In this document: piece after piece, positions 39,152-48,560 of the stretch | How positions within the stretch are numbered: position 1 is the stretch's first letter | Layout: each line of letters opens with the position of its first letter | Source: Isoetes taiwanensis | Taxonomy: Eukaryota > Streptophyta > Lycopodiopsida > Isoetales > Isoetaceae | Length of the DNA stretch: 64,000 bases | NCBI GenBank assembly: GCA_021234155.1 | Contig: JAJEKV010000032.1 | Coordinates: 16,660,408-16,724,407, forward strand | Direction: 5' to 3' | Translations under genes and position numbers: made by a program | Notes under the pieces: generated by a model | What the model was told of the DNA's origin: nothing | Seen by the model: the letters and a program-made list of their open reading frames with translations, nothing else | The model's database searches: none

Positions 39152-40097
39152 GAACATCGAACGCAACGACTCCGGATCATTGTCAATATCTAGTGGCGGT
39201 TCACGTCGTGAGGACACTGCACTCCCCAAAGACAATCAAGAGCAAGACACTGCGGACAGCCAGAAAGGACCTGAAAAAATAATGATCCCGCATATGGATC
39301 CCGACGAACCGGAAATATGGTCAGAGCCAAACTCCAAGCGGGATCCAATTTGGTCCCACCAAGCTTGTAATATTTGACGTCAATGGAGTATTAGCTGCAG
39401 TATACCACGATAAAGACGTCCCTGAGCTTAACACCTCGCAGATCCCGACGAAAACGGAGCATAAAATCGTGTATCCGAGGCCTAGAGCAAAGGAAATTAT
39501 TGAATGGTGCCTGGAACGGGGATTCGAAGTGGCCATATGGTCTTGCATGGCAAAGAAAAATATTGTCAATGTTCTTGGTGTTCTCGGCCTTCCAGTTTTG
39601 AAGTTCAAGTTTGTTTGGGGAAGCGAAAGGGTCGAGCATGTGTCAGACCTCGATCCAGCCATCACAAAGGGGAAGAATATTATGGTGAAAAGGGCGACGG
39701 GGTTTATGAACAATTCAGGACTTTGGCAAACACAACACGATCATAGGCGACTCCGCCTACAAGTGCTATCATAACTCGCAAAATACAATCATTGCTAAGA
39801 CTTATCGACCAGAAGAGTATGAGACGGATAGGTGGTTGTCTTTCGGACTTTGTCCTGTCTTGGCGGAATCCCTCTTTGCCATTCTTGTGGCCGATGTGAT
39901 TAGCAACTATCCGAGCCTCAAGGAACCCGATCCAGAGAGCCGCGCGATCATGAAAGCTATGGACGACAAATATTTTGGTGATCAAGAAGAGTGACCTCTG
40001 CTTTCAGATAGTCAAATTGTGTGAATATTGTAAAGAAACGTGAAGAAATGTACTATATTTTGTAATGAATATACTTGTATATTGAGTTTTCATTTGG

Positions 40098-40304
40098 CTT
40101 TTCGACTCATGAAATCGAGAAAAGGCATGCTTGTCCTGTTGATGAAACCATTTGTATGTTTGTTTGTGTGACTGGATGCAGCCATAATCTATTATGATGC
40201 AACCATTTGTATGCTTCCATATGTGATTGGATGCAACCATATTCTAATGGGAATGGTTGTACTTTGACTTTTCCGGGCCTTTCTCGACTCGCGAGTCGAG
40301 AAAG
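40098..40304. repeat. Two more palindrome copies after the HAD domain
   Basis: A variant copy at 40098-40124 (arms CTTTTC/GAAAAG) and a perfect 26-bp copy at 40279-40304 (arms CTTTC/GAAAG). Between and after them, three tandem-like segments repeat ATGCAACCATTTGTATG-type words. They lie in the 3' UTR, an intron, or the spacer before the next exon. Confidence 0.8.
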
Positions 40305-40434
40305 ACTACTTTTCACGTGATTGGATGCAGTTATATGGAATGAATGTTCTCTATTGTAATTTTATTTCACCATTCTTTTCTTCATTTTGACTAATGGCAC
40401 CGTAATTGTTAATCATAGACTCTCCTTGCTCCAG

Positions 40435-40943
40435 GTGGTTCAGGCACAGATCCGACACCAGCACAGATCCCGTTCAGGCATCACAGAGACCGCTCCAGGC
40501 GGCACAGATCCCACTCAAGGCGGAAGAGATACCGTTCTGGCACAGATCCCGCTCACGCTACACTCTTGCCCGGCCTTTGGGATAAGGTTGCTCGTGAGTG
40601 CAGACGCCATGCACACCCTCGGGATAAAGAAGAGGGACAGAAATTTGATACAGTCCAGAAAGCTCAAAGCATCTTGCAAGCATTGCATAACATCCACGGG
40701 GGTTGGGGATGGAGCATATTCGATGAAAAGCTGCGGGAGGAGAGTGGAGAAGTCGGGTGGACAGGACAGCCGGTGGCTCCAGAGGCACCTCCACGTGAGG
40801 CATTCCACACACTTCAGGTTGCCCCCAAGGCTTACAGTCGGCTTGAAAAAGCGCCGCAAGTTAATCCCCTAAGGTGGACCACATATCAAGATGATGTAAC
40901 TGTAGTGACAGCAAGACCGCCATGGTCTCTGCGTCCGATGTAA
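40435..40943 (+). CDS. Probable terminal exon, unknown function
   Basis: After an acceptor-like TTGCTCCAG (ending 40434), a frame of about 170 codons runs to the stop at 40941-40943. The start is Arg/His/Ser-rich from a repeated GGCACAGATCC word. Then comes LLPGLWDKVARECRRHAHPR, a mixed region with FDTVQKAQSILQALHNIHGG, and the end RPPWSLRPM. It could be the last exon of the upstream gene (donor-like GA|GTGACC at 39991) or a separate gene remnant. I do not recognise the family. Confidence 0.4.
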
Positions 40944-42590
40944 AATACATTGTACCTATTCAATTCATTAATAAAAATTCTTTTTCAACTACGGCTTTGG
41001 TTTCAATCTTTAATGAATTTCCTTTGTTTCAGTTGCATTGTTCTTGTTCTCGACTCGCTATCCAGGGAAAACTGGAAGAAAGCTTGGATGCACACTAACA
41101 GACAAAAATTCGAATTAAGGATAGCTTTCGGGTCGGGGTGCTTTTTCTTGTGTAAATTAACAGGGTTCCGAAAAAAAGTGGGAATGGAATGAGTCCCACT
41201 TTAATTAAATACGGACTTACCTATGAAAAACATAGAAGGTTATATCTTATGTAGAATTCATATTGCTATGGGAAATCATGATCATCATCAGTACATGTTA
41301 TTCTGATTTATCTAACAAATACATATTTTTGGCCTTCAGCGCATTTTCATTTTGATACGTGTTCAAAAGTTGAAGCAATTTGAATGGGCTTGGACTTCAA
41401 GCACATTTTCATTTTTGATACCTGCTTAAAAGTTGAAGAGAGGAGTGGGATACCTGAGCTTTACAGTGTTTCATTTACACATTACCACGGGAAAATAATG
41501 GGACTAAATAGGGTGCGTTGAATTATTCCTTGTATTCTACTGTTTTGATAAGATAGTAGATTTCTAGAATGTTCACATTACAGATGGAGAAGAGTTGCAA
41601 TTTCAGAGTAAGGTGGTTTACAATTGTTGGCCCAAAATTTGAGCAGATATAAGGAAAGGATTCAGGCTAAATTCAGGTCAAAGTTTATTGCATTTAAGCC
41701 ACACAAATTAATCTGCAAAGAAAACAATGATAGCAAGGTGGTTGGCAGCACAGATTATATGCTCCTTGTGGGAAAAAAAGAACTGACTTCATGCATGCCT
41801 TACTTGGGCAAAGCCCCTCTCAATCGTCGAAACAGTTGCTTTTGATTCAAATCTGTCGAAGGTTAGTAAATAGGACAAGTTGCCTATTAGGCATCAAAAG
41901 TATCTTGTGCAAACAACTTTGTGTGCAAATCCGGAACCTGTAAGCAATGACTTGGTCCTTTCCCATGCAAGCTCCTATTGGAAATTTAACAAAGCCTGCA
42001 CTTTGCATAAAGCTTGAAAGCCTAAACATAGCATCTCGGCAAAGGACATGCTAAACATATGTACATGTACCTGCTGCAATAGTATGTGCTCGGAACCCCT
42101 TTAAATGTCCTTCTAGGTAGGCTGTGTGGAGAACATCTGCTTATATTATAGTTAAGAACCTCAATAAACTATGATCTAGAGCGCAACACAATAAGAAGAT
42201 CCTTATGTAGACAGCCAATACTTGTTACTATAATAAGGAATGCCCACTGGCATAGGCTACATTTTGGTGGCCAATCATAACCTGCATTGGTAACCCACTC
42301 AGAATATGTCCTCACCTGCATAACAAATTATAAAACAATTTCCTTCAATGCTAAATTTTGAGAAGGGGCAATTGGTCACACCAACATCCAGCAAACACAA
42401 CCCTGAGGTAAGCAAGAGTTACAACACATTGTTGATGATCTGGAAAGCAGATGCACTCATTTGCAGACAGGAATCTCGTGTGCAAAGCAGCATAATTTGA
42501 CATCATCCTTTTCTGAATTCTACTTTTAATTCTGATTCTGACATGGCACTAGTTTCGCAGATCTACCCGTTGAGCATACTTATGGACTTT
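40944..42590. other. Intergenic, left flank of the LTR element
   Basis: AT-rich, no recognised gene. A half-copy of the palindrome (TTCTCGACTCGC, about 41046) lacks its right arm. A 73-codon frame at 41627-41845 is unrecognised. A duplicated GCGCATTTTCATTTTGATAC-like word lies near 41340 and 41400. Confidence 0.45.
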
Positions 42591-43712
42591 TTTATTAGAA
42601 AACAGAAAACAGAGAGACAGATATCAAGAATAGATGTATTGAATCAGAGGAAAACCGGTTGGACAGGCCCCAACCGTAGCCATGAATATATAACTGTATT
42701 ATGAAGAGGCGTGACTGTTTGGGTGGATCGATCCAGCCCAAACGTCACCTGACTGCTTGGTGACTCTTGATCAGCGTCCTCCACTTGTACGGTGAGGATG
42801 TGAGATCATTTTCTCAACACTCCCCCTTGATCTGGCATCCGAACCAGAACAAGATCTTCAGACAACTCCCCCTCAAATTGCAGTGCAGTCTTCTGCTGCT
42901 ATACGGTATGTCCTATACGGTGACCTAGCAAATGCACTAATGACCTGCAGTTGCACTAATAAAAGAATATTCCCTAAGATTCCCTAGAAATATGCTAATT
43001 TTGGTGTCAAACTTTAAAAAATGCTTCATTTTCTAGGAGGGTGGCGCCATTTTGGGGGGTTCAAAAGAAGAAATTTGACATATTTTAGTACAAATTATCC
43101 ATTTTAAGGATCTTTTTATTTAGATTATTTTAACAAGTATTGCTTCTTTTGGAAAACTAGACAAAAAGAAATGGAGTATAGAAATGATATAAGAACCACC
43201 ATTTGAAAAGATCATATGAAGGTTTTCTGCATGGCATGAGGACATTAATCTAAATACATCATTACAAAAAGCACAAATAAGGTTCTCAAACATGTCATTT
43301 GTACAATAAAAATAACATGAGCATATGCGCACATAGCACCTTGAGTAGACAAAAAACATTGAAATTACAAAATCGTGCAAGATGTATATAAGCAGCAACT
43401 AGAACATTTGAAAGATGTTGCTGCACTTGTCATTACTTTTGAAGGGGTCTACATGTTATATAGTGGTGGTGATTCAAGTGCATATAAAGCCATATCAATG
43501 ATGCCACTACTTAGAGAAGTCGGTGTACTATATCTACATGCTCTAACAAGGCAACATTTGGAGGAGGAGATGAATCTTCTTCATGGTGTTTAAAGCCTTC
43601 TGTTGTTGCTTCACAATAAAATAAGAAAAACTTAATGACACAACCTGAAGACATGATAAAATCAAATTTGGCAAAGTTTAGATGCTTTTGAAAACACATA
43701 ACATGTCTACTA

Positions 43713-44002
43713 TGCCTATGCCAACATAGGCAAAGACCAATTTTGTTTCTGGGGCAAAAAGAAAGAAGGAAAAGTAACGTAGCTACGATGGTATAAGTAA
43801 AGATATTTTCGAGAGTGTTGTGCCTATGACGGCATAGGCAAAGACCAATTTTTTTCTCCAAATAAACAGGAATAAAGAACGAAAAAAAAAAAGAGGACAT
43901 GCCTATGACGGCATAAGGAAACGCATTTTTTAAGAAGCATTTTGTCTATGATATCATAGACAAAGACAAAACGAAAAAACCCAAGCCTATGACGGCATAG
44001 GG
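43713..44002. repeat. Second palindrome family (CTATG...CATAG), five copies
   Basis: Copies: 43713-43732 (TGCCTATG/CATAGGCA around CCAA), 43821-43840 (same arms around ACGG), 43900-43917, 43941-43964 (perfect 24-bp palindrome, half-site TTTGTCTATGAT) and 43985-44002. Each is followed by AAAGACMAAT-like or GGAA words, so a unit of roughly 60-110 bp is repeated. Arms differ between copies but stay complementary. Confidence 0.9.
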
Positions 44003-45041
44003 AAGGATCAATTTTTTGACGAAGTACTTGCAGCGACTTTGTGAATTCGGTGCCGAAGGCTCTTCAAAATTTGGACAATAAGTTCAATAAGACTTAGACA
44101 ATAATTCAATAATCTGCAATATTTTGGCATTAGTGTCATGTTACAGATATCATGTTACAAGTACAATTCTTGCAACAGATTACTTGATCAGGTTATAAAA
44201 TATAAACTATACTTCTGTGTTGTATGTCCACTTGAACATATCCATTATAACTCTATGTCCATACTCTATTTGGAGATGTATCCAATTTCCTAGACTTGTT
44301 AGGCGATTTTCCTTGTATGTGCTCGAAATGTAATAGTCTCCACCTCATTAACAAACAGATTAGCTTATGATTCAAGGACAAAATTACTTAACTTGTGCTC
44401 AAAGGTTAATTTTGATCCCTGTACTGGGCAAATCCACTCATTAATTTGACATATATTAACTTAAAATCTGCAATAATCTGCCAAAATCTACAATAATTTG
44501 CCAAAATATTACCATGTAATTGGGTCTTCAGCACATGAATATGCACTTTGAATTGCTAAAATAGGCTGGTAAATCTAGAATTGCTTGCAACAGCTACAAC
44601 TGAAGGTAACAGATCTTTGGAACTTGAAATCTCAAGTAAAAAATAGTCAACCAATAGGGCTCAAACCTGCAGGAAGAAATAGTCGTTGTTGATGCCGAAC
44701 CTGGTTCTTTGGTGCCGATTTACTCCATGCAAAATGTTTGATTCATCTAATTTGAACTGCTTGAACTATCTGGCCTTAGACAAACCTGCAAAATTAAAAT
44801 ATGAACTTGAATAACCTGACCTAAATCGATTTCCTAATCTAAACCTAAACATGAACCTGCAAAATCAAGAAAAGATTTTCTGACCTAAACCTGAACCTGC
44901 AAAATCACGAACCGATTTGCCTCAGATTCGATGCCTCGGATTCGATTTGCTACAGATTCGATGGAAGGAAGGAAACCTGTGAAGAAAAACTGAGGAAGAA
45001 AAGCTGTGAATCCAACAAAAAAAAAAAAAGTAATGATCCTT

Positions 45042-45059
45042 TGCTATGCGCGCATAGCA
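45042..45059. repeat. Outlying copy of the second palindrome family
   Basis: TGCTATGCGCGCATAGCA is an 18-bp perfect palindrome. A damaged relative, GCATATGCCCGTCATAAGC, follows it directly. A half-related GCATATGCGCACATAGC lies at about 43322. Confidence 0.85.
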
Positions 45060-45075
45060 TGCATATGCCCGTCAT

Positions 45076-45170
45076 AAGCACCTACCCACCACTTTTTTTC
45101 CTACCCACCCTTTTTTGCCTAAGCACCTACCCACCACTTTTTTTCATACCCACCCTTTTTTGCCTACCAC
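45076..45170. repeat. 45-bp tandem duplication
   Basis: AAGCACCTACCCACCACTTT occurs at 45076 and 45121, followed each time by a T run, TACCCACCC and another T run. Confidence 0.9.
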
Positions 45171-45447
45171 CTACGTTGCTTTTTTAACTTATCTATTTTG
45201 ACACCCACACATGGCTTGTTTCAATTATTGTTATATTTATATGTTTAGTTAATTATATGTAGGCAAACAAATTTTGGTTCTCAGAAGGATCTAAATTGTG
45301 TTTGTTTATCCATACATAGACAAACACTAATGTTGAATCTTGTACGTGCATAGATAAGTTCTTTGTTAGAGTCTGCGTGGCTAAAATCAGGTACTTCTTG
45401 TTAGGGTGCCAACAATTCTAAGATATAATCACTATTGATCGGGAACA

Positions 45448-45732
45448 ATGATGATTTCACTGACTTTGTTGATCAAGTTTCTCTTGAAAGTCTATGTCAA
45501 TTAGATGAACTAAGTGGTACCAAATGATGTTTTTTCCCTTATGGACATACTTGCAAAAAGTGAACAAGAAGACGAAGGAGACTTTGTTCCTAAAGAGGCA
45601 CCCCTTGATATTAAAGGAAACAACAATCATTTGTTATTTGCTAAAAGTGATATTTTTTGTGACTGGGAATATATATTTAATAATATTTTTTCGGTTCCTA
45701 GTCAAAATGTGGTATTTATTTTTCTTGCATAG
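45448..45732 (+). CDS. Possible coding remnant, acidic protein
   Basis: Two adjoining frames read DDFTDFVDQVSLESLCQLDE (from about 45450) and then LMDILAKSEQEDEGDFVPKE (from about 45538), with a break or GT site between them. The codon pattern looks more protein-like than the surroundings, but I know no family match. It may be the remains of the gene carried by the nested element. Confidence 0.25.
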
Positions 45733-46448
45733 ATTTTCAACAATTTTTTGAAACCACCCCCCTAAAAACAGCATAAATTTGAGTTTTTGAAAAAAGAATC
45801 TGCAATTGCACTATAGGTCATTAGTGCATTTGATCCGTCACCTTGTTTCAGTAACCTGCAACAAACCACTATGTGGGTTCTTCTGGACCAATTGGTTTTG
45901 GACCAGGCTTCTCTACAGGGATGGAGTCTTGAGCAACAAACTGGAGTCTCTAGCATGCATCTTGAATGTACCTGCTTGGGCTTCATCTCCTTTGCTTCTA
46001 TTTCAAATTCTTCCGCGACATCTAAATACCACAAGCACAAGATGCCTTCACCAAAACCGAAAGATCATATCCTAATGCATGCGAGCATCCGGATCTTCTT
46101 TGGATGGATTGATATGGGAATGGCATAAATAGAATAGACCCACTTCCCTTACAGATCAGGAGGCTCGTCCTCCTCATTGCCAGCCTCAGTACTGGCGTCC
46201 TCCATTCTTTCAAGCAGGAATTTGCCCAGGCTACGACCTGGGCTCTGATACCATATTAGAAAACAGAAAACAGAGAGACAGATATCAAGAATAGATGTAT
46301 TGAATCAGAGGAAAACCGGTTGGACAGGCCCCAACCGTAGCCATGAATATATAACTGTATTATGGGTGGATCGATCCAGCCCAAACGTCACCTGACTGCT
46401 TGGTGACTCTTGATCAGCGTCCTCCACTTGTACGGTGAGATCATTTTT

Positions 46449-47642
46449 GGAATGGAAAAATGAGTTTTCAGGCAATACCTTATACCCAAGCACAACAGAG
46501 ACGAAAACCCTAGATAGTTAAAGAGACAGTCAAATATTAGATAGATTTGGAACAACATAAAATGAGAAAAGAGCCGAAGCACTTGGCTCACACAAAAGCA
46601 GTCAGGGAGATATTTGAGATTAATCAAAGAAGATACTTACCTATCAAGCATCGATGACACAAGGAGCCTGCGAAGAAACCATGCCGGAATGACAGAAGCA
46701 AAACCGAAAGTACAGAGATCTATGTTTCGGGACCAAAACATGCATATATAAAGATTTGCTTCAACGAAGGCTTCTTGGCAACAATCTGATTTTGACATGA
46801 ATCCAACGGAGGCGTTTTCAGAGCACAAAAACAAATGGCCACAGCATAATCCGCCTTTTTAAAAAAGCATCTTTTAGGAGCTACATTCGCAACCAACTTC
46901 CATGAATCCTTCGCTCATACCCTTGAAATGAGCTTGAAAAAAAACAATAGAACAACCAACCTCTCAATTCTACATGCGGGATTGACAATTTTCATCTTTT
47001 TTGTGCCATGTATGTAAATTGTTGAAACCTTCGCCTACCATATCGTCAACCACAATCAACATCCGAATAGGCAAGCAAAAACCTCAAGAGCCTCCGCTTG
47101 AGCGTAAGAGTAGCCATGCTATGGGCGAGGTATTGCGCCATGGTGCTTTCAACACGTCACTAGCTTCGCCATGATATTTGCATACGATTACGCCAAGATG
47201 TTCATATTTATGTATGTTAGGCGATTTGCAAAAACGCCGATTTGAAGCTAACGCATGGTTATATGCATCATAGGGAAAACAAATGATTAGACCCTTTTTG
47301 CTAGGGAACTAGCATATCCTATGTAACCCTCAGGTGTCAAATTTCTTAGACTTTCTTTAACATTCTCCGGCAGTTCCAATTTCTCAACAAATTCTAGCAT
47401 GCGTTCTCTTGTAATGTCACGACCACGGGTGAATTCTTTTCACTTTTATATGGCTTCCGGATGCCATGTCGCCTCATTATCTACAAGCACAGCAGGTTTG
47501 CAAATAAAACTTCCTTATCCTGGATGCTAAAGAATATAAAAACAACTTACAGTCTGATTGGGTTCTGCAAGAACCTCCCAATGTTGGTTCAGGTCCCTTG
47601 TTTGTCTCCTGAATTGACCAAATAAGAAAATTAGAAGGGGGA
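46449..47642. other. Intergenic, right flank of the LTR element
   Basis: No gene recognised. Frames reach about 90 codons with no motif. Confidence 0.4.
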
Positions 47643-47963
47643 CGTAAACCACGGGTAGTCGAAAATTCCTGGATTTTTGATGCATTGTTTAAAATGGGTA
47701 ATTTTTTGCTCTGTAGTTTCTGGCGGCGCCGCTTAGAGCGCCGCCACAAGTTTGCTTAACAATCAAATGATACAATATTTGAAGTAAAAAGCACAGTATT
47801 TCTCTATTTCAAATCCCATATACAACTATGAGCGTAACAGCTCATTCTCTCTGAAACCCATATAAACCATGCATGACTTCTCGGCATCCATACAGAGGCG
47901 CAGGCCCAAGCATCAGCTAAAACAGAAGCAAAGACAAGCTAAGGCTCAGGTTAAAGGCACCGC

Positions 47964-48030
47964 AAATCAAGAAGCTCAGCATTGTGCAAATCAAGAAGTT
48001 CAGCATTGTGCAGATCAGGAAGCTCCGCAG
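47964..48030 (+). repeat. 24-bp tandem repeat, three copies
   Basis: The unit beginning AAATCAAGAAGCTCAGC is repeated at 47964, 47988 and (diverged) 48012. In one frame it reads as an eight-residue repeat NQEAQHCA within a 76-codon frame that starts at 47869. Whether that frame is expressed is unknown. Confidence 0.8.
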
Positions 48031-48467
48031 CCATGCAGATCATTGCCCAGACAAAATCCAGCAATAAATAATCAGTTATATGCTTGCTTTCGTTGTTGAT
48101 GCTGTAAGTAACCCTAAACACACAAACAACGGCTTGCATGCCATTAAAAATAGTTCTGAGCCACACAACAAGAGCTTCAACATCGCTACAGCCAGCTTCT
48201 TTTACTGTTTGGTTCGTGGTGGGAACCTAGAAACAGAGTTTGCTACTCAAAATCCATGCTCTACTGCCATTGGAACTCAAAGAACCTAAGAAATATAAAG
48301 AAAATCATCAGATTCTTCTCTATTTCAAGAAAATGCAGCAAAGAAATGCATAGAAACGCATCAAGACCTCTATACAGAGAAATGAACTCGACGGATAATA
48401 AAATATTCATCACAGCTCCGGAAGTGCCCCATTTCACACAAAAAATCGCCAGCCAGGTAGCCAAACC

Positions 48468-48560
48468 TCAAGCGCCTCGACCAGCATGGAGAGCGCCATC
48501 AGCAGAGCTCAAGCGCGTCGACCATCGTGGAGAGCGCCATCGGCGGAGCTCCGCCATAGC
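48468..48560. repeat. 41-bp tandem duplication, GC-rich
   Basis: GGAGAGCGCCATC occurs at 48488 and 48529 with matching flanks (GCGYSTCGACCA before, GCRGAGCTC after). Confidence 0.8.

Larger units (their letters stand above)
35597..39994 (+). pseudogene. Multi-exon gene with C-terminal FCP1/HAD-like domain, frameshifted
   Basis: Splice phases support the structure. Exon 35597-35701 (phase 1 out) joins 35764-36024 across a 62-bp intron, then 36087 onward across another 62-bp intron. The exon ending at 36910 (two bases left over) joins 37433 exactly in phase, and 39036 joins 39152 in phase. The long exon 37433-39036 encodes a charged helical region followed by a segment (LFAINMIEDPTLFYE, FSFLVFCMPGN, then IRPRVIKYFI..EEDQIV) resembling a decayed N6/N4 DNA methyltransferase fold; that is a guess. 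39343-39994 encodes an FCP1/SCP-like HAD domain with KLVIFDVNGVLAAVYHD, in which the second Asp of DxDx(T/V) is Asn, then RAKEIIEWCLERGFEVAIWS and GDSAYKC. Breaks: frameshifts near 36330, 36480-36660, 38180, 39345, 39690 and 39735, and an in-frame TGA at 38612. It is either a pseudogene or a gene hit by uncorrected indels. Confidence 0.7.
42919..45842. mobile_element. 2.9-kb inverted-repeat element nested in the LTR element
   Basis: The left end (GGTGAC.. CAAATGCACTAATGACCT, 42919 onward) matches the reverse complement of the right end (to 45842). Similarity then continues, more loosely, for about 100 bp, including AGGAGGGTGG near 43037 against AGGGGGGTGG on the opposite strand near 45760. 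This is a terminal inverted repeat, so a DNA transposon inserted into the TRIM is the simplest reading. No transposase was recognised, so the superfamily is unknown. Confidence 0.7.
42591..46448 (-). mobile_element. TRIM-like LTR retrotransposon (minus) interrupted by another element
   Basis: Two direct repeats serve as LTRs: 42591-42819 (3' LTR, 229 bp) and 46254-46448 (5' LTR, 195 bp, with internal deletions and no TGTTGAG at its outer edge). Next to the 5' LTR, TGGTATCAGAGC (46253-46242, minus) is the primer-binding site complementary to plant initiator-Met tRNA. Next to the 3' LTR, AAGGGGGAG is the polypurine tract, followed by the LTR start TGTTGAGA. This is Copia-like. Without the nested insertion the internal part is only about 490 bp. 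It holds a short gag-like start (MEDASTEAGNEEDEPP) and no polymerase, so the element is non-autonomous. Confidence 0.85.

Noticed and set aside
41624-42029. Frames of 60-73 codons on both strands
   Set aside because: No motif, no splice context and no neighbouring exon; judged to be chance frames.
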